Shown: in pieces, positions 1 to 8,416 of the stretch | Numbering within the stretch: the stretch's first letter is position 1 | Layout: each line of letters opens with the position of its first letter | DNA from: an uncultured Bacilli bacterium | GTDB lineage: Bacteria; Bacillota_I; Bacilli_A; RF39; UBA660 | NCBI GenBank assembly: GCA_910585915.1 | Contig: CAJUGF010000021.1 | Coordinates: 1-24,828 of the forward strand | DNA length: 24,828 bases | Reading direction: 5' to 3' | Translations under genes and position numbers: made by a program | Notes under the pieces: generated by a model | The model's input: the letters and a program-made list of their open reading frames with translations, nothing else | Told to the model about the DNA's origin: nothing | Databases searched by the model: none

Positions 1-3000
1 CTACACGACTAGTTCCACTAATTAAGGTTAAATCTTTTACATGTACGTTACGGATGGTGGTGTTGGTGGCAATATTTGCAAGTGCCCCTCTACTATTTAC
101 ACCAGATAGTTTTGGACTTTCTAACACTAGGTTTTCAATGTTTGCTGATTCTAATGTATCAAATAGTGGTTTTGATAAATTATATATTTTATGTCCATTT
201 CCATTTAATGTTCCCATAAATGATGTTATTAAAGCATTTGTATTTTTGGTAATAATCGATGCATCAAAATCACGAGTTAAAGTAAATGTTCCTGTTGGAT
301 TTGCTTCCATTTCACGAATCAATCCTTCTAATGTAACATTCTCTGCAACGCCATTATTCATTGGACCAAATATAATTTCTAGTTTATCTTGTTTACTATC
401 ACTTGTATATTGAACTACATTATCAAAATCTAGTGTTAATTTTAATTGGTTTTCTTCTATTCTATATCCAGTTATTTTTGTATAGAATGTTGGCATTTGT
501 TTTAAGAATACTTTTACTAAGTAATTGTCTAAGTTTGTTAGATCACTTTCTTTTAATTCTTTTGTTTCTATTACCCCATCTGCTGTTTGCTTGTAAACTG
601 AGGTTCTAATGATGTCTTTCATTTCAAATTTACGAGCTCCCAGTGTAATATCAGCTTCTAAAAGAGTCATGTTCTTATATTCATTTGCATCTTCTTCTAA
701 AACATTCATGTCAAGATCATAATCTGCGATTACTTTTATAATATAATTTTGATTTTCTTCTGGTTGAAAGGTAATGGTGTTTTCATTTTTTTCAATTGCC
801 TGTTCTTTTACAATCGTTTCATTTTTTAGAACCAGTACTTTACCTCCAGTAATTGTCTCTTCTTGGTCATTTATTTTAAATGATGCGGTGATTGTTGCAT
901 CCATATTTTCTTTATAACCAAATTGTTCGACAGTTGGTTTATCTTTTAACACAGTTACTTTAATTTCATTGTTCTCTGTAATGATTAATTCTTTGGAATT
1001 ATTTAATATTATTTTTTCTATTTTTGCTGTTTTTACTCCTGAAGTTCTATGACTATTGATTGTTAAATGATACGTATTCTCTTTTTTGGTCAATGGATAT
1101 TCTATTCCATTTATTACTACTTTTACTGGTTCAAAAGATGTATTATTAGTACTTTCAAAGCTAATTTTTATGGGCTCTGATTTTCCAAAGTATTTTGTTT
1201 CACCCTGATCGTTATAAGTTTTAATGTTCTCTAGATTTAATTCATAGTCTGCAATCAATTCTATTTCTTTGGTAGTAATCGTTTCATCAGTTACTAGGTT
1301 ATCTTCTTCTGGAGTTCCTTCTAAAGAATTACTATCTAAGTCATAAGTTGCATTAATGTTTAATGTGTATTTTTTTGATGGTTCTACTTGGAATGTTAAT
1401 TCGTTATGTCCTGTTACGATTTCTTTTTCTGTAGATATTCCTTCGCTTGTTAGGATTGCTTTTCCATTTAAGAAACTGTTTTCTTCATCTAAAATATCAA
1501 AACGAAGAACTACTTCTTTGCTACTTAGATTATCTGATTGAACAAAATTAATTACTTGTGGTTTCTCTTTTAAAACTTCTATATATATAGTTTCATCTGT
1601 TGTTGCTATTGCTCCATTACTATACGTGAATTTTGTAATTGTTAATGGATATTTACCACTTGTTGTTCCAACATTTAGTGTTGCTTCATAATTGCCATTA
1701 TCTAGTTTTACTGCAATGCAATTTAAATTGTTTATCAATATCTTTGTAATATCTTCATCTTTGTTACTTTCTACGTCAAAGGTTAATTTTACAATGCCAC
1801 CTTTTTCGATATATTTACTATTTGGAGTAATATTTTTAATTGTAATCCTAGGGTCAGCTTCTACTATTTTTTCTGTCTCTAATTTATCAGTAATTGTATC
1901 ATTATCATTTCCAGTCAAATTGTAACTTAAGAAGATTTTTATTTTATATTCTGTCGTCATGTGTGTTTGGAAGAATTTGTTTACCATTCCATCACTTAAT
2001 ACTTCATTTCTTGGTATATTCACTTTACCAATTTCGTTGTCATCTGCATCTAACACTTGAATTATTAAATTGGATACAGCTTCATCCAAATCTTGTAATT
2101 TAAACATTACTTTTAATTGATCCATTTCTGTGAATTCTGTTGTATGTAAATCTACAATTTCTGGATTTCTTTTATTCACATCTATGGTAATTGTATTATT
2201 CTCTGTCAATGGAAATTTTTTGCCATTGGAAAGAGTTACTTCATCAATTTTAATAGTTTGATTTCCTAATTCTGTTATGGCATCTAATTTTGCTATGTAT
2301 TTATTATTTTCTTCTTCGACTTCATATTCTTTATCCCCAACTTTAATGGAACTTGGAATATGCTTAGTTGCATTGGTACTTTCAAATACAATTTTTACTT
2401 GATCTTCTTTATTAAAAATTGTTGTTTCTTGATCTTCTTTATAAGTTTTTATATTTGTAATACTAAAATTGTAATCTACGATTAATTGAAGTTCTTTTTC
2501 ATAAGACTGAATTCCTTTATGAGTATCGTCTTCTGGGGTATTGCTTAAATTATAGTTCAAAATAATAGAAGCAATATATTCTTTTTTCTCTTCTACCGAA
2601 AATTCAATGCGATTTTCTCCTTTTTCAATCTTTTCTTGAGTAATTAAGTTTTGAGTATCGTCATATAATTCGACATAACCAGTTTCTAAGCTATCTTCTG
2701 CATCTATCACATTAAATAATAGAATCAGTTTCGAATCATCTTTGTTTTCTTCCACTTTATAGTTTTCTATTCTTGGAATATCTTTTAATACATCAAATGT
2801 AAAGGTTTCATTTAATTTTATTTTTTTGTCATTATCTAACAAGGCTTGTGTGATTGTATAATTTTTTAATCCTGCGGTATCTCCTATATTAAATGTTATT
2901 GTATAGTCATGAGTATTTGGTATTTTTACTACTTCATATTCTATTCCATTTATCATTAATTTTTTCAAGTTTGCACCAAAGCTGATATCAGCATTTATTT

Positions 3001-4174
3001 TTATCGTTACGTCTTGATTTTTGTTCGGATAGAAATTTTCTGATTCGATATTTGTTATAGTTACAGTATAGTCAAGATTATTCTCAAGTTTTTGAATTAA
3101 AAGCGTTAAGTCTGTTACAGTAATTTTTCCATCACCATTCATATCTGCATTTTCTATGACATCATCATTTAGTTTTAATAAATCTACTAAATGCAATTCC
3201 AGTAAACTTACATCTGCATAGTTGATTTCTGAGTCGCCATTTAATTCTCCTTTTATCGCAAAATTGTAAGCAAAGACACAAGTAGTTCCAATAAATTCAG
3301 TTATGATTACTCCTACTAGCATTAAAAATGTATTTAAATTCGTATTTTTATCTTTTTTATGACGGAAGTAAATGATCATAATGATAATTAATTGGATTAA
3401 TATAAATAGTAATATCCACTTGTATATTACGGCAGTCTTTTTTATTTTTACTTCTTCTTTTTTTCCTTGTTCATCAGAAGGCTTTTCTGAATTATTATTA
3501 TTGTTGTTATTTTCACTATCATTATTATTAAGATCAGGATTTGTATTGTTTGTGTCTCCAGGATTTATTGGATTCATATCAGGATTACTAGTATTTCCAT
3601 CATCGATGTTTGGAGCATTTGGATTGTTGGTATGTGTTCCACTATTGTTTGGTTTATTTGGTATATTTGGAGTAGATGGAATTACTTCTTGTTCTTTTAT
3701 TATATTTAGTGCTACTTCCGCATCTTTTAAGTATATATCTTTTTTTCCTTCTGATGTAGTTAAATTCGTTACTTTTATCAGTGTTTTTGCCGATGCAACA
3801 TTATTTTTCACCTTTAATGTTATTGTCACAACATTTTCTCCTACTAAAGTTCCTACTTTTCGAATCGCTACTATTTCACCATTTTGAGGATTAAATTTTA
3901 ATTCTTCCCAGTTATTTTGACATGCAAAATCACTTTGAACAATTTCTTCAAAGATATTTCTATCATATTCTAACGTTGCTTTGTAAGCGTTGATTCCTTT
4001 TTTTATTTCTCTAAAATTATCAAACGCTAATGTTATTTCTACAGTATCTCCAGCTTTTAAATCAATATTATTTGAACTTAGTTTTGTATCAATTTGTGAC
4101 TCTGCTAATACATTAGGTATTAACGTAAAACTAAGAACGAAAATCATTAACATCTTGATAACTATTTTTTTCAT
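1..4174 (-). CDS. M26-type (ZmpB/IgA1-protease-like) surface metalloprotease, N-terminal part; runs off left edge
   Basis: One open frame runs from ATG at 4174 (GGGGAG ribosome site just upstream) to the window edge, about 1390 codons. Visible order: signal peptide about 1-23 (ends NVLAES); cohesin-like beta domain about 26-155; Asn/Pro/Thr-rich linker; hydrophobic segments about 249-272 and 279-302; dockerin-like Ca-binding pair about 307-362 (second loop ADMNGDGKITVTDL); then several repeated beta modules. The last 200 or so residues match the M26 N-terminal region, with FMGTLNGNGHKIYNLSKPLF and then NIENLVLES and TTIRNVHVKD. Streptococcal M26 proteases also put two membrane segments before the extracellular part; no LPXTG is seen here. 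The zinc HEXXH domain would lie beyond the edge, so catalysis is inferred. A weak promoter (TTGAAA, 17 bp, TAATAT) precedes it. The reverse-strand frames inside it are shadows. Confidence 0.85.
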   Translation of the reverse strand, partial: MKKIVIKMLMIFVLSFTLIPNVLAESQIDTKLSSNNIDLKAGDTVEITLAFDNFREIKKGINAYKATLEYDRNIFEEIVQSDFACQNNWEELKFNPQNGEIVAIRKVGTLVGENVVTITLKVKNNVASAKTLIKVTNLTTSEGKKDIYLKDAEVALNIIKEQEVIPSTPNIPNKPNNSGTHTNNPNAPNIDDGNTSNPDMNPINPGDTNNTNPDLNNNDSENNNNNNNSEKPSDEQGKKEEVKIKKTAVIYKWILLFILIQLIIIMIIYFRHKKDKNTNLNTFLMLVGVIITEFIGTTCVFAYNFAIKGELNGDSEINYADVSLLELHLVDLLKLNDDVIENADMNGDGKITVTDLTLLIQKLENNLDYTVTITNIESENFYPNKNQDVTIKINADISFGANLKKLMINGIEYEVVKIPNTHDYTITFNIGDTAGLKNYTITQALLDNDKKIKLNETFTFDVLKDIPRIENYKVEENKDDSKLILLFNVIDAEDSLETGYVELYDDTQNLITQEKIEKGENRIEFSVEEKKEYIASIILNYNLSNTPEDDTHKGIQSYEKELQLIVDYNFSITNIKTYKEDQETTIFNKEDQVKIVFESTNATKHIPSSIKVGDKEYEVEEENNKYIAKLDAITELGNQTIKIDEVTLSNGKKFPLTENNTITIDVNKRNPEIVDLHTTEFTEMDQLKVMFKLQDLDEAVSNLIIQVLDADDNEIGKVNIPRNEVLSDGMVNKFFQTHMTTEYKIKIFLSYNLTGNDNDTITDKLETEKIVEADPRITIKNITPNSKYIEKGGIVKLTFDVESNKDEDITKILINNLNCIAVKLDNGNYEATLNVGTTSGKYPLTITKFTYSNGAIATTDETIYIEVLKEKPQVINFVQSDNLSSKEVVLRFDILDEENSFLNGKAILTSEGISTEKEIVTGHNELTFQVEPSKKYTLNINATYDLDSNSLEGTPEEDNLVTDETITTKEIELIADYELNLENIKTYNDQGETKYFGKSEPIKISFESTNNTSFEPVKVVINGIEYPLTKKENTYHLTINSHRTSGVKTAKIEKIILNNSKELIITENNEIKVTVLKDKPTVEQFGYKENMDATITASFKINDQEETITGGKVLVLKNETIVKEQAIEKNENTITFQPEENQNYIIKVIADYDLDMNVLEEDANEYKNMTLLEADITLGARKFEMKDIIRTSVYKQTADGVIETKELKESDLTNLDNYLVKVFLKQMPTFYTKITGYRIEENQLKLTLDFDNVVQYTSDSKQDKLEIIFGPMNNGVAENVTLEGLIREMEANPTGTFTLTRDFDASIITKNTNALITSFMGTLNGNGHKIYNLSKPLFDTLESANIENLVLESPKLSGVNSRGALANIATNTTIRNVHVKDLTLISGTSRV

Positions 4175-4569
4175 AATTACTCCCCACTTCACAAACTATC
4201 TTCTATTCTTATACTTATATTAGTAAAAAAATAATATTTTTTCAACATTATTCTTTTAAAAATAATCATTTCTTTGAACGTGATATGATTGGAAATATAA
4301 TTATATTGAAAATTGTTAAATTTTGATATTTTTTATATAAGGCATACCACTAATCCTAAAAAATGATCAATATTATAAAGTTATCTTTTTTATTATATGG
4401 CCTTTTTAGCTTTTGTATACTTCAAAACACCTAATATCGTTATAAAAAATTATAGAGCTACTTTTTAATTGGCACACCTTTGTAATTGCACTATTTATAA
4501 AACTAATTTTTTTGATTATCTTTGTTAATTCAATGCATTTATTATAAATTTGAGAACACAACAAATAGT
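4175..4569. other. AT-rich intergenic stretch, no gene seen
   Basis: No convincing frame on either strand. It lies between the start of the M26-type gene and the end of the decayed small gene. It may hold the M26 gene promoter near 4210-4245 and eroded element sequence. I found no recombinase or relaxase remnant here. Confidence 0.5.
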
Positions 4570-4850
4570 TTAATTAATAATTGTTATAATAACTTTTAAA
4601 TCATTATAAACGTCATCTTTAATAGATACCTTTAAATTAATGTGATGTTCATATATAATTCCTTTAAAATAAAGTAAATCCTGTTTTTTTCTTATTGTGG
4701 ATCGTATGGTACACGTTAGGTTCGTCTTATCAATCTTACGAATACTACCATTTTAATCGTTGGAGTAGTATTACAAAAATCACATATTATCTCTAATCTT
4801 TTCTTTAAAGATTCCTCCATATCAATTTCTTTTTTAATTACATTAATCAT
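4570..4850 (-). pseudogene. Decayed, frameshifted copy of the small gene at 13296-13562
   Basis: From ATG at 4850 the frame reads MINVIKKEIDMEESLKKRLE then IICDFC, parallel to MKEVKELEFDKEVLKRLLMI then CRF of the intact 88-residue gene. It then hits a stop at about 4716. In another frame the similarity resumes at SIRKIDKTNL, continues through KKQDLLYFKG (intact copy: KKNNYLIFNG) and SIKDDVYNDLKV (intact copy: SIKLKDLEVHIK), and stops at 4570-4572. So there is at least one frameshift, near 4755. Function is unknown, as for the intact copy. Its position just left of an ssrA-tail-like module mirrors the intact gene beside the tmRNA, which points to an older related element. The homology is by eye. 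Confidence 0.6.
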
Positions 4851-4880
4851 AGACACCAGCCTTTTTATGATTTTTTTTAA

Positions 4881-4907
4881 AACGAAAAAGCCAATCATTT
4901 CTGATTG
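4881..4907 (-). terminator. Hairpin plus U-run (module 1)
   Basis: CAATCA (4892-4897) pairs with TGATTG (4902-4907) and is followed on the minus strand by GGCTTTTTCG. It is placed like the tmRNA terminator at 13590-13614. Confidence 0.5.
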
Positions 4908-4918
4908 ATTCTATATCT

Positions 4919-4958
4919 AAAAGTTCGAATAGTTCGAGCAGATTCTTCTCTGGTGCCC
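4919..4958 (-). repeat. ssrA-tail-like junction, module 1 (diverged att-like site)
   Basis: On the minus strand this reads GGGCACCAG, a short spacer, then a TTCGAA-rich hairpin (AAAAGTTCGAATAGTTCGAG at 4917-4936 on the plus strand), then the terminator at 4881-4907. The order matches the real tmRNA tail at 13590-13665. The right flank, rejoined across the IS, resembles module 3 (GGTGCCC followed further on by AACAACT). It is not a complete tRNA or tmRNA. Interpretation as an old element junction is inference. Confidence 0.45.
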
Positions 4959-4970
4959 TTCGGGAGGACG

Positions 4971-6518
4971 CAATGTCATCAGTTTAAGAAACTATGCGAG
5001 AAATTGCATAGTTTTTATTATGGAAAAATGAGATAATGAAAATAAGAATAAAAGGAGTTAAATTAGTGGTAAAATTTAATAAAAAAGGAATTGAATTAAT
5101 AAGGAATAAAATAGATTCAGATGAATTAAAAACTATAGGAAGATTAAAGAAAACCAATTTTACAAGAGAAAGAAAAATGGGATTTACAAAATTAATAAAA
5201 TATATTCTAAATAAGAAAGGATTAACTACAAGTATGGAGATTAATAAATTTTATAACGATGTTAATGAAGAAGAAAATATATCCAATCAGTCATTATTAG
5301 ACCAAAGGTTAAAATTAAACCCAGAAGTATTTATAACATTAAATACAGATTATTTGAAATTATTTTATCAAGAACACAAAGAAGAAGTAAAATTATATAA
5401 GGGCTATTTATTAAAAGCAGTAGATGGACATGATTTTAAAATACCAAATACAAAAGAGTCTAAAAAAGTATATGGAACAGTAGGAACAAAAGCAACTGCC
5501 CAAGGATAATACTATAGCAAGAGCAACAATATCTGTATGTTATGATGTATTAAATAAATACATCATTGAAGGATTTATATCATCCTATCGAACAAGTGAA
5601 AAATAAAAGTGCATTAGAACATTTAAAACATGATCAAGAGATCACAAAAAATTATAAATCAATTTATATAATGGATAGAGGTTACATTTCAATAGAATTT
5701 ATGCTTTCATGCATAAAAAATAATAGTAAATTCTTAATTCGATTAGATAGCAAAGCATATGAAAAAGAAAGAAATAAAATAGAATCAAAAGATGAATATA
5801 TCAATTTAGAATATACAAATAATAGACTAAAAAGAAGACACTATCAAAGTGAAGAAATAAGGCTTTATGCTAAAGAAATAAAATCATCAAAATTACGAAT
5901 TGTAACATATGAATTAAGCACAGGAGAAATAGAACAATTAATAACAAATTTGGAAATGAATGAATTTACATACGATGATATAGTAGAATTGTATAGTAAA
6001 AGGTGGGAAATCGAAACATTATATTATAGTTTAGAATGGAAATTAAAAACAGAAAAATTTACTAGTAGTTTCAAAACAATAATAGAGCAAGATTTTTTCT
6101 CTAGTGTATTAGTTTTTAATATGATTTCATCTATGATGAAAGAAGCAGAAGAAAAAATAGAACAACATAAATATAAGCATGAAATGACTATAAATGAAAA
6201 TATGGCAATAGGATTGTTCAAAAATGAAAAGATTAAAATAATGTTAGAAAAAGATGAAAGCAAAAGGTTAAAATTATATGATAGTTTAATAGGTAAAATG
6301 TCGAAATATAAAATACCAATAAGAAAAGATAGAAAATACAAAGTACGTTTTAGCCCTTATAATAAAAATAGTTACAATAAATTAAGTCAGGTATTGAGTA
6401 GTTTAAACATCAATTATAATTGGTGGATTTTGGTGTGTAATAGACCATGAAAACTAGAGGAATTTGCATAATAAAAACTACACATTTTCTTATGTAGTTC
6501 CTTAAACTGATGACATTG
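4971..6518 (+). mobile_element. IS4-family insertion sequence with terminal inverted repeats and 9-bp target duplication
   Basis: The ends are inverted: left CAATGTCATCAGTTTAAG (4971-4988) and its reverse complement at 6501-6518, extending to AACTA with one mismatch. The flanks GGGAGGACG (4962-4970) and GGAAGGACG (6519-6527) agree at 8 of 9 positions and fit a target-site duplication. Each end also has a subterminal hairpin (AACTATGC/GCATAGTT on the left; AACTACA/TGTAGTT on the right), which may block read-in transcription. The single gene inside is a broken transposase. The target was the right flank of junction module 1. Confidence 0.85.
5036..6450 (+). pseudogene. IS4-family DDE transposase with two frameshifts
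   Basis: The first part (5036-5509) carries the first catalytic Asp in AVDGHDFKIPNT. The last part (from about 5566) carries the second Asp in IMDRGYIS and the IS4 Y-R-E signature in YSKRWEIETLYYSLEWK. Between them the frame starting at 5505 reads DNTIARATISVCYDVLNKYI, expected transposase sequence, so two shifts (near 5503 and near 5560) separate three frames. Both sites are AAGGAT, where dropping one G restores the family-like reading. Decay or base-calling error is more likely than programmed shifting. Taken together the parts make roughly 470 residues, normal for IS4 enzymes. The first start has only a weak ribosome site. Confidence 0.8.
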
Positions 6519-6538
6519 GGAAGGACGTTCAACAACTT

Positions 6539-7078
6539 TTAATTACATTTGTCATAGTAATCTTTTAAACCAAGATATTTATTATTCCAAGGTTCTAGTT
6601 TTCCATTTAAACTATAACTATAGATTATAAAATTATTCTTATAATTTTCTGTATCTTCAATTGTATAATCCTCTTTTAATTGCATTACCTTATCATATAA
6701 AATTAACGCTGGTCTATTCTCATAATATGTAGTATCAACTCTAAAATAATTATATCTATTTAGTTTTTTACAATAATATATTGTATCTAATAATACTTTT
6801 TTCCCATATCCTTTTCTTCTATGCTCAGGCAAAATGGTAAACCAATCCAACCATATTGTATCAGGATATTTATCATAAACATCTACACCCGTTATACCAA
6901 CTAAGACATTTTTGTCATAAACTAGAAAAAAACAATTATTATCTTCTTTATTTATGGCTTTATCATACAAATCCTCATAATCTGGATCATCAGGCCATGT
7001 TTCTTTTTGGATTTTGAATGCTATATCCAAATTTTTTAAATTAAGTATTTCATATTTTAGATTATATAAAGACTTCAT
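6539..7078 (-). CDS. GNAT-family N-acetyltransferase
   Basis: It encodes 179 residues. The core acetyl-CoA binding motif is LDWFTILPEHRRKGYGKKVL (the R-x-x-G-x-G loop is RRKGYG), preceded by a typical beta strand (FFLVYDKNVLVGITGVDVYD). The C-terminal half has NRPALILYDKVM, as in many small-molecule GNATs. Substrate unknown. I chose ATG at 7078 because GAGGG lies five bases upstream; the GTG at 7084 overlaps that site. The gene lies between the IS and an oriT-like site, inside the accreted zone, so it is probably cargo. No partner gene is obvious. Confidence 0.85.
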   Translation of the reverse strand: MKSLYNLKYEILNLKNLDIAFKIQKETWPDDPDYEDLYDKAINKEDNNCFFLVYDKNVLVGITGVDVYDKYPDTIWLDWFTILPEHRRKGYGKKVLLDTIYYCKKLNRYNYFRVDTTYYENRPALILYDKVMQLKEDYTIEDTENYKNNFIIYSYSLNGKLEPWNNKYLGLKDYYDKCN

Positions 7079-7107
7079 ATTCACCCTCTACTATAGTCAT
7101 TGCTACA

Positions 7108-7157
7108 TTTGACTTTGTCAAATTACAAGTGTGTTTACTAAATTGACGAAATTTAGT
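7108..7157 (+). other. oriT-like site, copy 1
   Basis: Hairpin TTTGAC/GTCAAA (7108-7122), then a 24-bp block (7124-7147) identical to 10089-10112 and containing AAGTGTGTTTACTAAAT, then hairpin ACTAAATT/AATTTAGT (7137-7144 and 7150-7157). The GTGTGTT core flanked by inverted repeats resembles MobV-type origins such as pMV158 (nick in GTGTG/TT). The only relaxase here is 3 kb away and has its own copy, so this one may come from another mobile element. Confidence 0.45.
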
Positions 7158-7165
7158 TAAATTCG

Positions 7166-7194
7166 TTGTACTATAATAAATATTTTAGTATAAT
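7166..7194 (+). promoter_or_regulatory. Sigma-A-type promoter of the small toxin gene
   Basis: TTGTAC (7166-7171), 17-bp spacer, perfect TATAAT (7189-7194). Transcription should begin near 7201, giving a leader of about 58 nt before the ATG at 7259. Confidence 0.75.
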
Positions 7195-7258
7195 TTGTCT
7201 AGGGAATATATTAGCAGTTGAGTGCTTGCCAACTTTCGTAAGAAAGGAGGCTGATGAT

Positions 7259-7342
7259 ATGTATAAGAAAGATTTCTTAATCTTATCTCTTATTCTAATT
7301 ATCTTCTTACTGATAGCCTTACTTTTTACTCTAGTAAAGTAG
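7259..7342 (+). CDS. Small hydrophobic peptide, probable type I toxin
   Basis: It encodes 27 residues starting MYKKDF. One long hydrophobic helix (LILSLILIIFLLIALLFTLV) ends in Lys. A near-perfect ribosome site, AAAGGAGG, lies eight bases before the ATG. The mRNA leader (TTGAGTGCTT near 7218) is complementary to AAGCACTCAA in the 3' region (7361-7370), as in toxin mRNAs that sequester their own translation. A convergent antisense promoter and shared terminator follow. It resembles the holin-like/Fst/TxpA classes in size and layout, but I cannot assign it to one family from sequence alone. It is probably a maintenance module of a mobile element. Confidence 0.65.
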   Translation: MYKKDFLILSLILIIFLLIALLFTLVK

Positions 7343-7361
7343 TAATCTATAATAAGAGAAA

Positions 7362-7394
7362 AGCACTCAATTTACTTTCAGTAGATTAAGTGCT
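7362..7394 (-). terminator. Hairpin shared by toxin mRNA and antisense RNA
   Basis: AGCACT (7362-7367) pairs with AGTGCT (7389-7394), with further pairing inside. On the minus strand TTTTCTCTT follows, so it should end the antisense RNA. Confidence 0.55.
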
Positions 7395-7409
7395 AACCAA
7401 TTTATTGGC

Positions 7410-7446
7410 GAGTACTCAACATTGAGGTGTTAAGTATTCCCTTTTT
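7410..7446 (+). terminator. Terminator of the toxin mRNA
   Basis: GAGTACTCAACA and TGTTAAGTATTC (7410-7439) form a stem with two wobble pairs, followed by CCCTTTTTTATTTT. Confidence 0.6.
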
Positions 7447-7475
7447 TATTTTATGCAAGTTTCCTTGACACATTC

Positions 7476-7504
7476 ATCATAACATAAAAACGCACTTTTA
7501 TCAA
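7476..7504 (-). promoter_or_regulatory. Promoter of the antisense RNA
   Basis: On the minus strand: TTGATA (7504-7499), 17-bp spacer, TATGAT (7481-7476). The -35 box lies within the hairpin at 7487-7513. Confidence 0.6.
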
Positions 7505-7513
7505 GTACGTTTT
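7487..7513 (-). terminator. Terminator hairpin (module 2)
   Basis: AAAACGTACTT pairs with AAGTGCGTTTT around loop GATAA and is followed by TTTATG on the minus strand. It sits after the CACCAG core and a CTCGAA/TTCGAG hairpin, as in the other modules. Confidence 0.5.
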
Positions 7514-7525
7514 TCTTAATACTCG

Positions 7526-7554
7526 AAAAGTTCGAGTTTCCTATCAATCTGGTG
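7526..7554 (-). repeat. Left copy of 29-bp direct repeat (att candidate, module 2)
   Basis: All 29 bases are identical to 13637-13665, which covers the 3' end of the tmRNA and the sequence just after it. On the minus strand it begins CACCAGATTGATAGG. The plus-strand right flank still resembles a tRNA-type 3' end: GAGTTCAAAT lies about 22 bases before CACCA, as in the tmRNA T arm, but the stems do not pair, so it is not a gene. Confidence 0.75.
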
Positions 7555-7923
7555 CGTTATAGGGTTCTTATTTGAACTCTCCTCATTGGCATTTTCATTA
7601 TATCAAACGATACTATAAATAGCCATATCATATTTTTGATTTTTCGCAATTTTTGTTTAATTCTTATTTTATGTTTGACTAACTCTCGACTAATTTTTGA
7701 ATTTTAAATTATTATTTTCTAGATTTTATAAGGGTTTGTCATTTTTGAATACTGCCTTCTCTTATACCAAATTTAAAGAAAAGTTGACATCAAAAAAAGT
7801 TTTTTTAAAATCAAATTCCGATTTACTTCCGTTTTATTTATATTAGCAACTTTTATTTCATCCATAAATAATTAAAGTGACTTTAGAGTTAAATAAACTG
7901 CTCAATAAATTGTAATTTTACAA
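7555..7923. other. Non-coding gap with a 15-bp sequence shared with the secA 3' end
   Basis: No gene is seen. TTTTATAAGGGTTTG at 7724-7738 is identical to the reverse complement of 20317-20331 and 21336-21350, the core repeat flanking the J-domain gene. No arm-like repeats are nearby. Confidence 0.45.
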
Positions 7924-8343
7924 TTACTTAATATCAAAATTTTCTGTTTTTAAATCACAATAATACCTACCACTTGTTGCAGTAAATTTTAAAACACAAT
8001 AATCTGGGTCAGTTATACCTTTTTTATAAAACATTGTATCTCCCTTTTTCCAAATCATATTTTTAGTTTCTTGGTCTGTTAAAACTTCCATTTTTCCTTT
8101 TAACATAACACCAACATACTTGATTAGTCCTTTGTGATAAAAGTAAATACTAGCATTTGAATTATTCTTATACTGACTAACTCTCATAGACGAATTATTT
8201 GTCGAAAAGTAAAATTCTTTTAATTCTATCCTTTTTCTAGGTTTTAGCATTGCTTTTACATTAGGGTAATTTTCATCATCAATAGAACATATAAAACTGA
8301 CTTTTTGTTTATCAATAAATTTCTCGATTTTCTTTAAATTCAT
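7924..8343 (-). CDS. Pyridoxamine 5'-phosphate oxidase-like FMN split-barrel protein
   Basis: It encodes 139 residues. The pattern matches the small split-barrel family (general stress protein 26-like): an N-terminal helix, then VSFICSIDDENYPNVKAML, FYFSTNNSSMRVSQYKNN, ASIYFYH and VGVMLKGKMEVLTD, ending in a strand with a GRYYCDLKT tail. Members bind FMN, F420 or haem; the cofactor cannot be told here, and true vitamin B6 oxidase activity is unlikely at this length. It has its own promoter at 8388-8416 and stands alone. Probably element cargo. Confidence 0.8.
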   Translation of the reverse strand: MNLKKIEKFIDKQKVSFICSIDDENYPNVKAMLKPRKRIELKEFYFSTNNSSMRVSQYKNNSNASIYFYHKGLIKYVGVMLKGKMEVLTDQETKNMIWKKGDTMFYKKGITDPDYCVLKFTATSGRYYCDLKTENFDIK

Positions 8344-8387
8344 AATACTTCATCTCACTTTCAAACTACAATTTATCTGTCAACTCT

Positions 8388-8416
8388 ATTATAGCAGATA
8401 TCAAATAATTTCTTAA
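8388..8416 (-). promoter_or_regulatory. Promoter of the split-barrel gene
   Basis: On the minus strand: TTAAGA (8416-8411), 17 bp, TATAAT (8393-8388) with an upstream TG (TGCTATAAT), an extended -10. It lies about 45 bp from the ATG at 8343. Confidence 0.6.

Larger units (their letters stand above)
7355..7469 (-). ncRNA. Predicted antisense antitoxin RNA
   Basis: A minus-strand promoter (7476-7504) should start transcription near 7469. The first strong stop leftward is the hairpin at 7362-7394 followed by TTTTCTCTT. The RNA of about 115 nt would overlap the 3' part of the toxin mRNA, including both of its 3' hairpins. There is no reading frame of note in it. The ends are inferred. Confidence 0.55.

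Noticed and set aside
3480..3720. LPXTG sorting signal near the first membrane segment of the M26-type protein
   Set aside because: The linker is Asn/Pro/Ser-rich, but no LPXTG-like pentapeptide is present before the hydrophobic segment.
54..4223. Plus-strand frames at 54-413, 403-609, 1356-1541, 1692-2103, 3372-3887 and 3990-4223
   Set aside because: All lie opposite the continuous M26-type frame; hydrophobic, low-complexity and without ribosome sites.
4716..4898. Intact 60-residue gene starting at 4898
   Set aside because: Similarity to the 88-residue gene begins only at 4850 and continues in another frame, so it is better called a pseudogene; the upstream part overlaps a terminator hairpin.
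4940..4975. tRNA 3' end reading GGGCACCA (also at 8607-8616 and near 7549-7600)
   Set aside because: No matching acceptor strand, D arm or anticodon arm could be found; only CACCA-like tails are present.
6024..6341. Minus-strand 105-residue frame
   Set aside because: Opposite the transposase coding sequence; no ribosome site or known motif.
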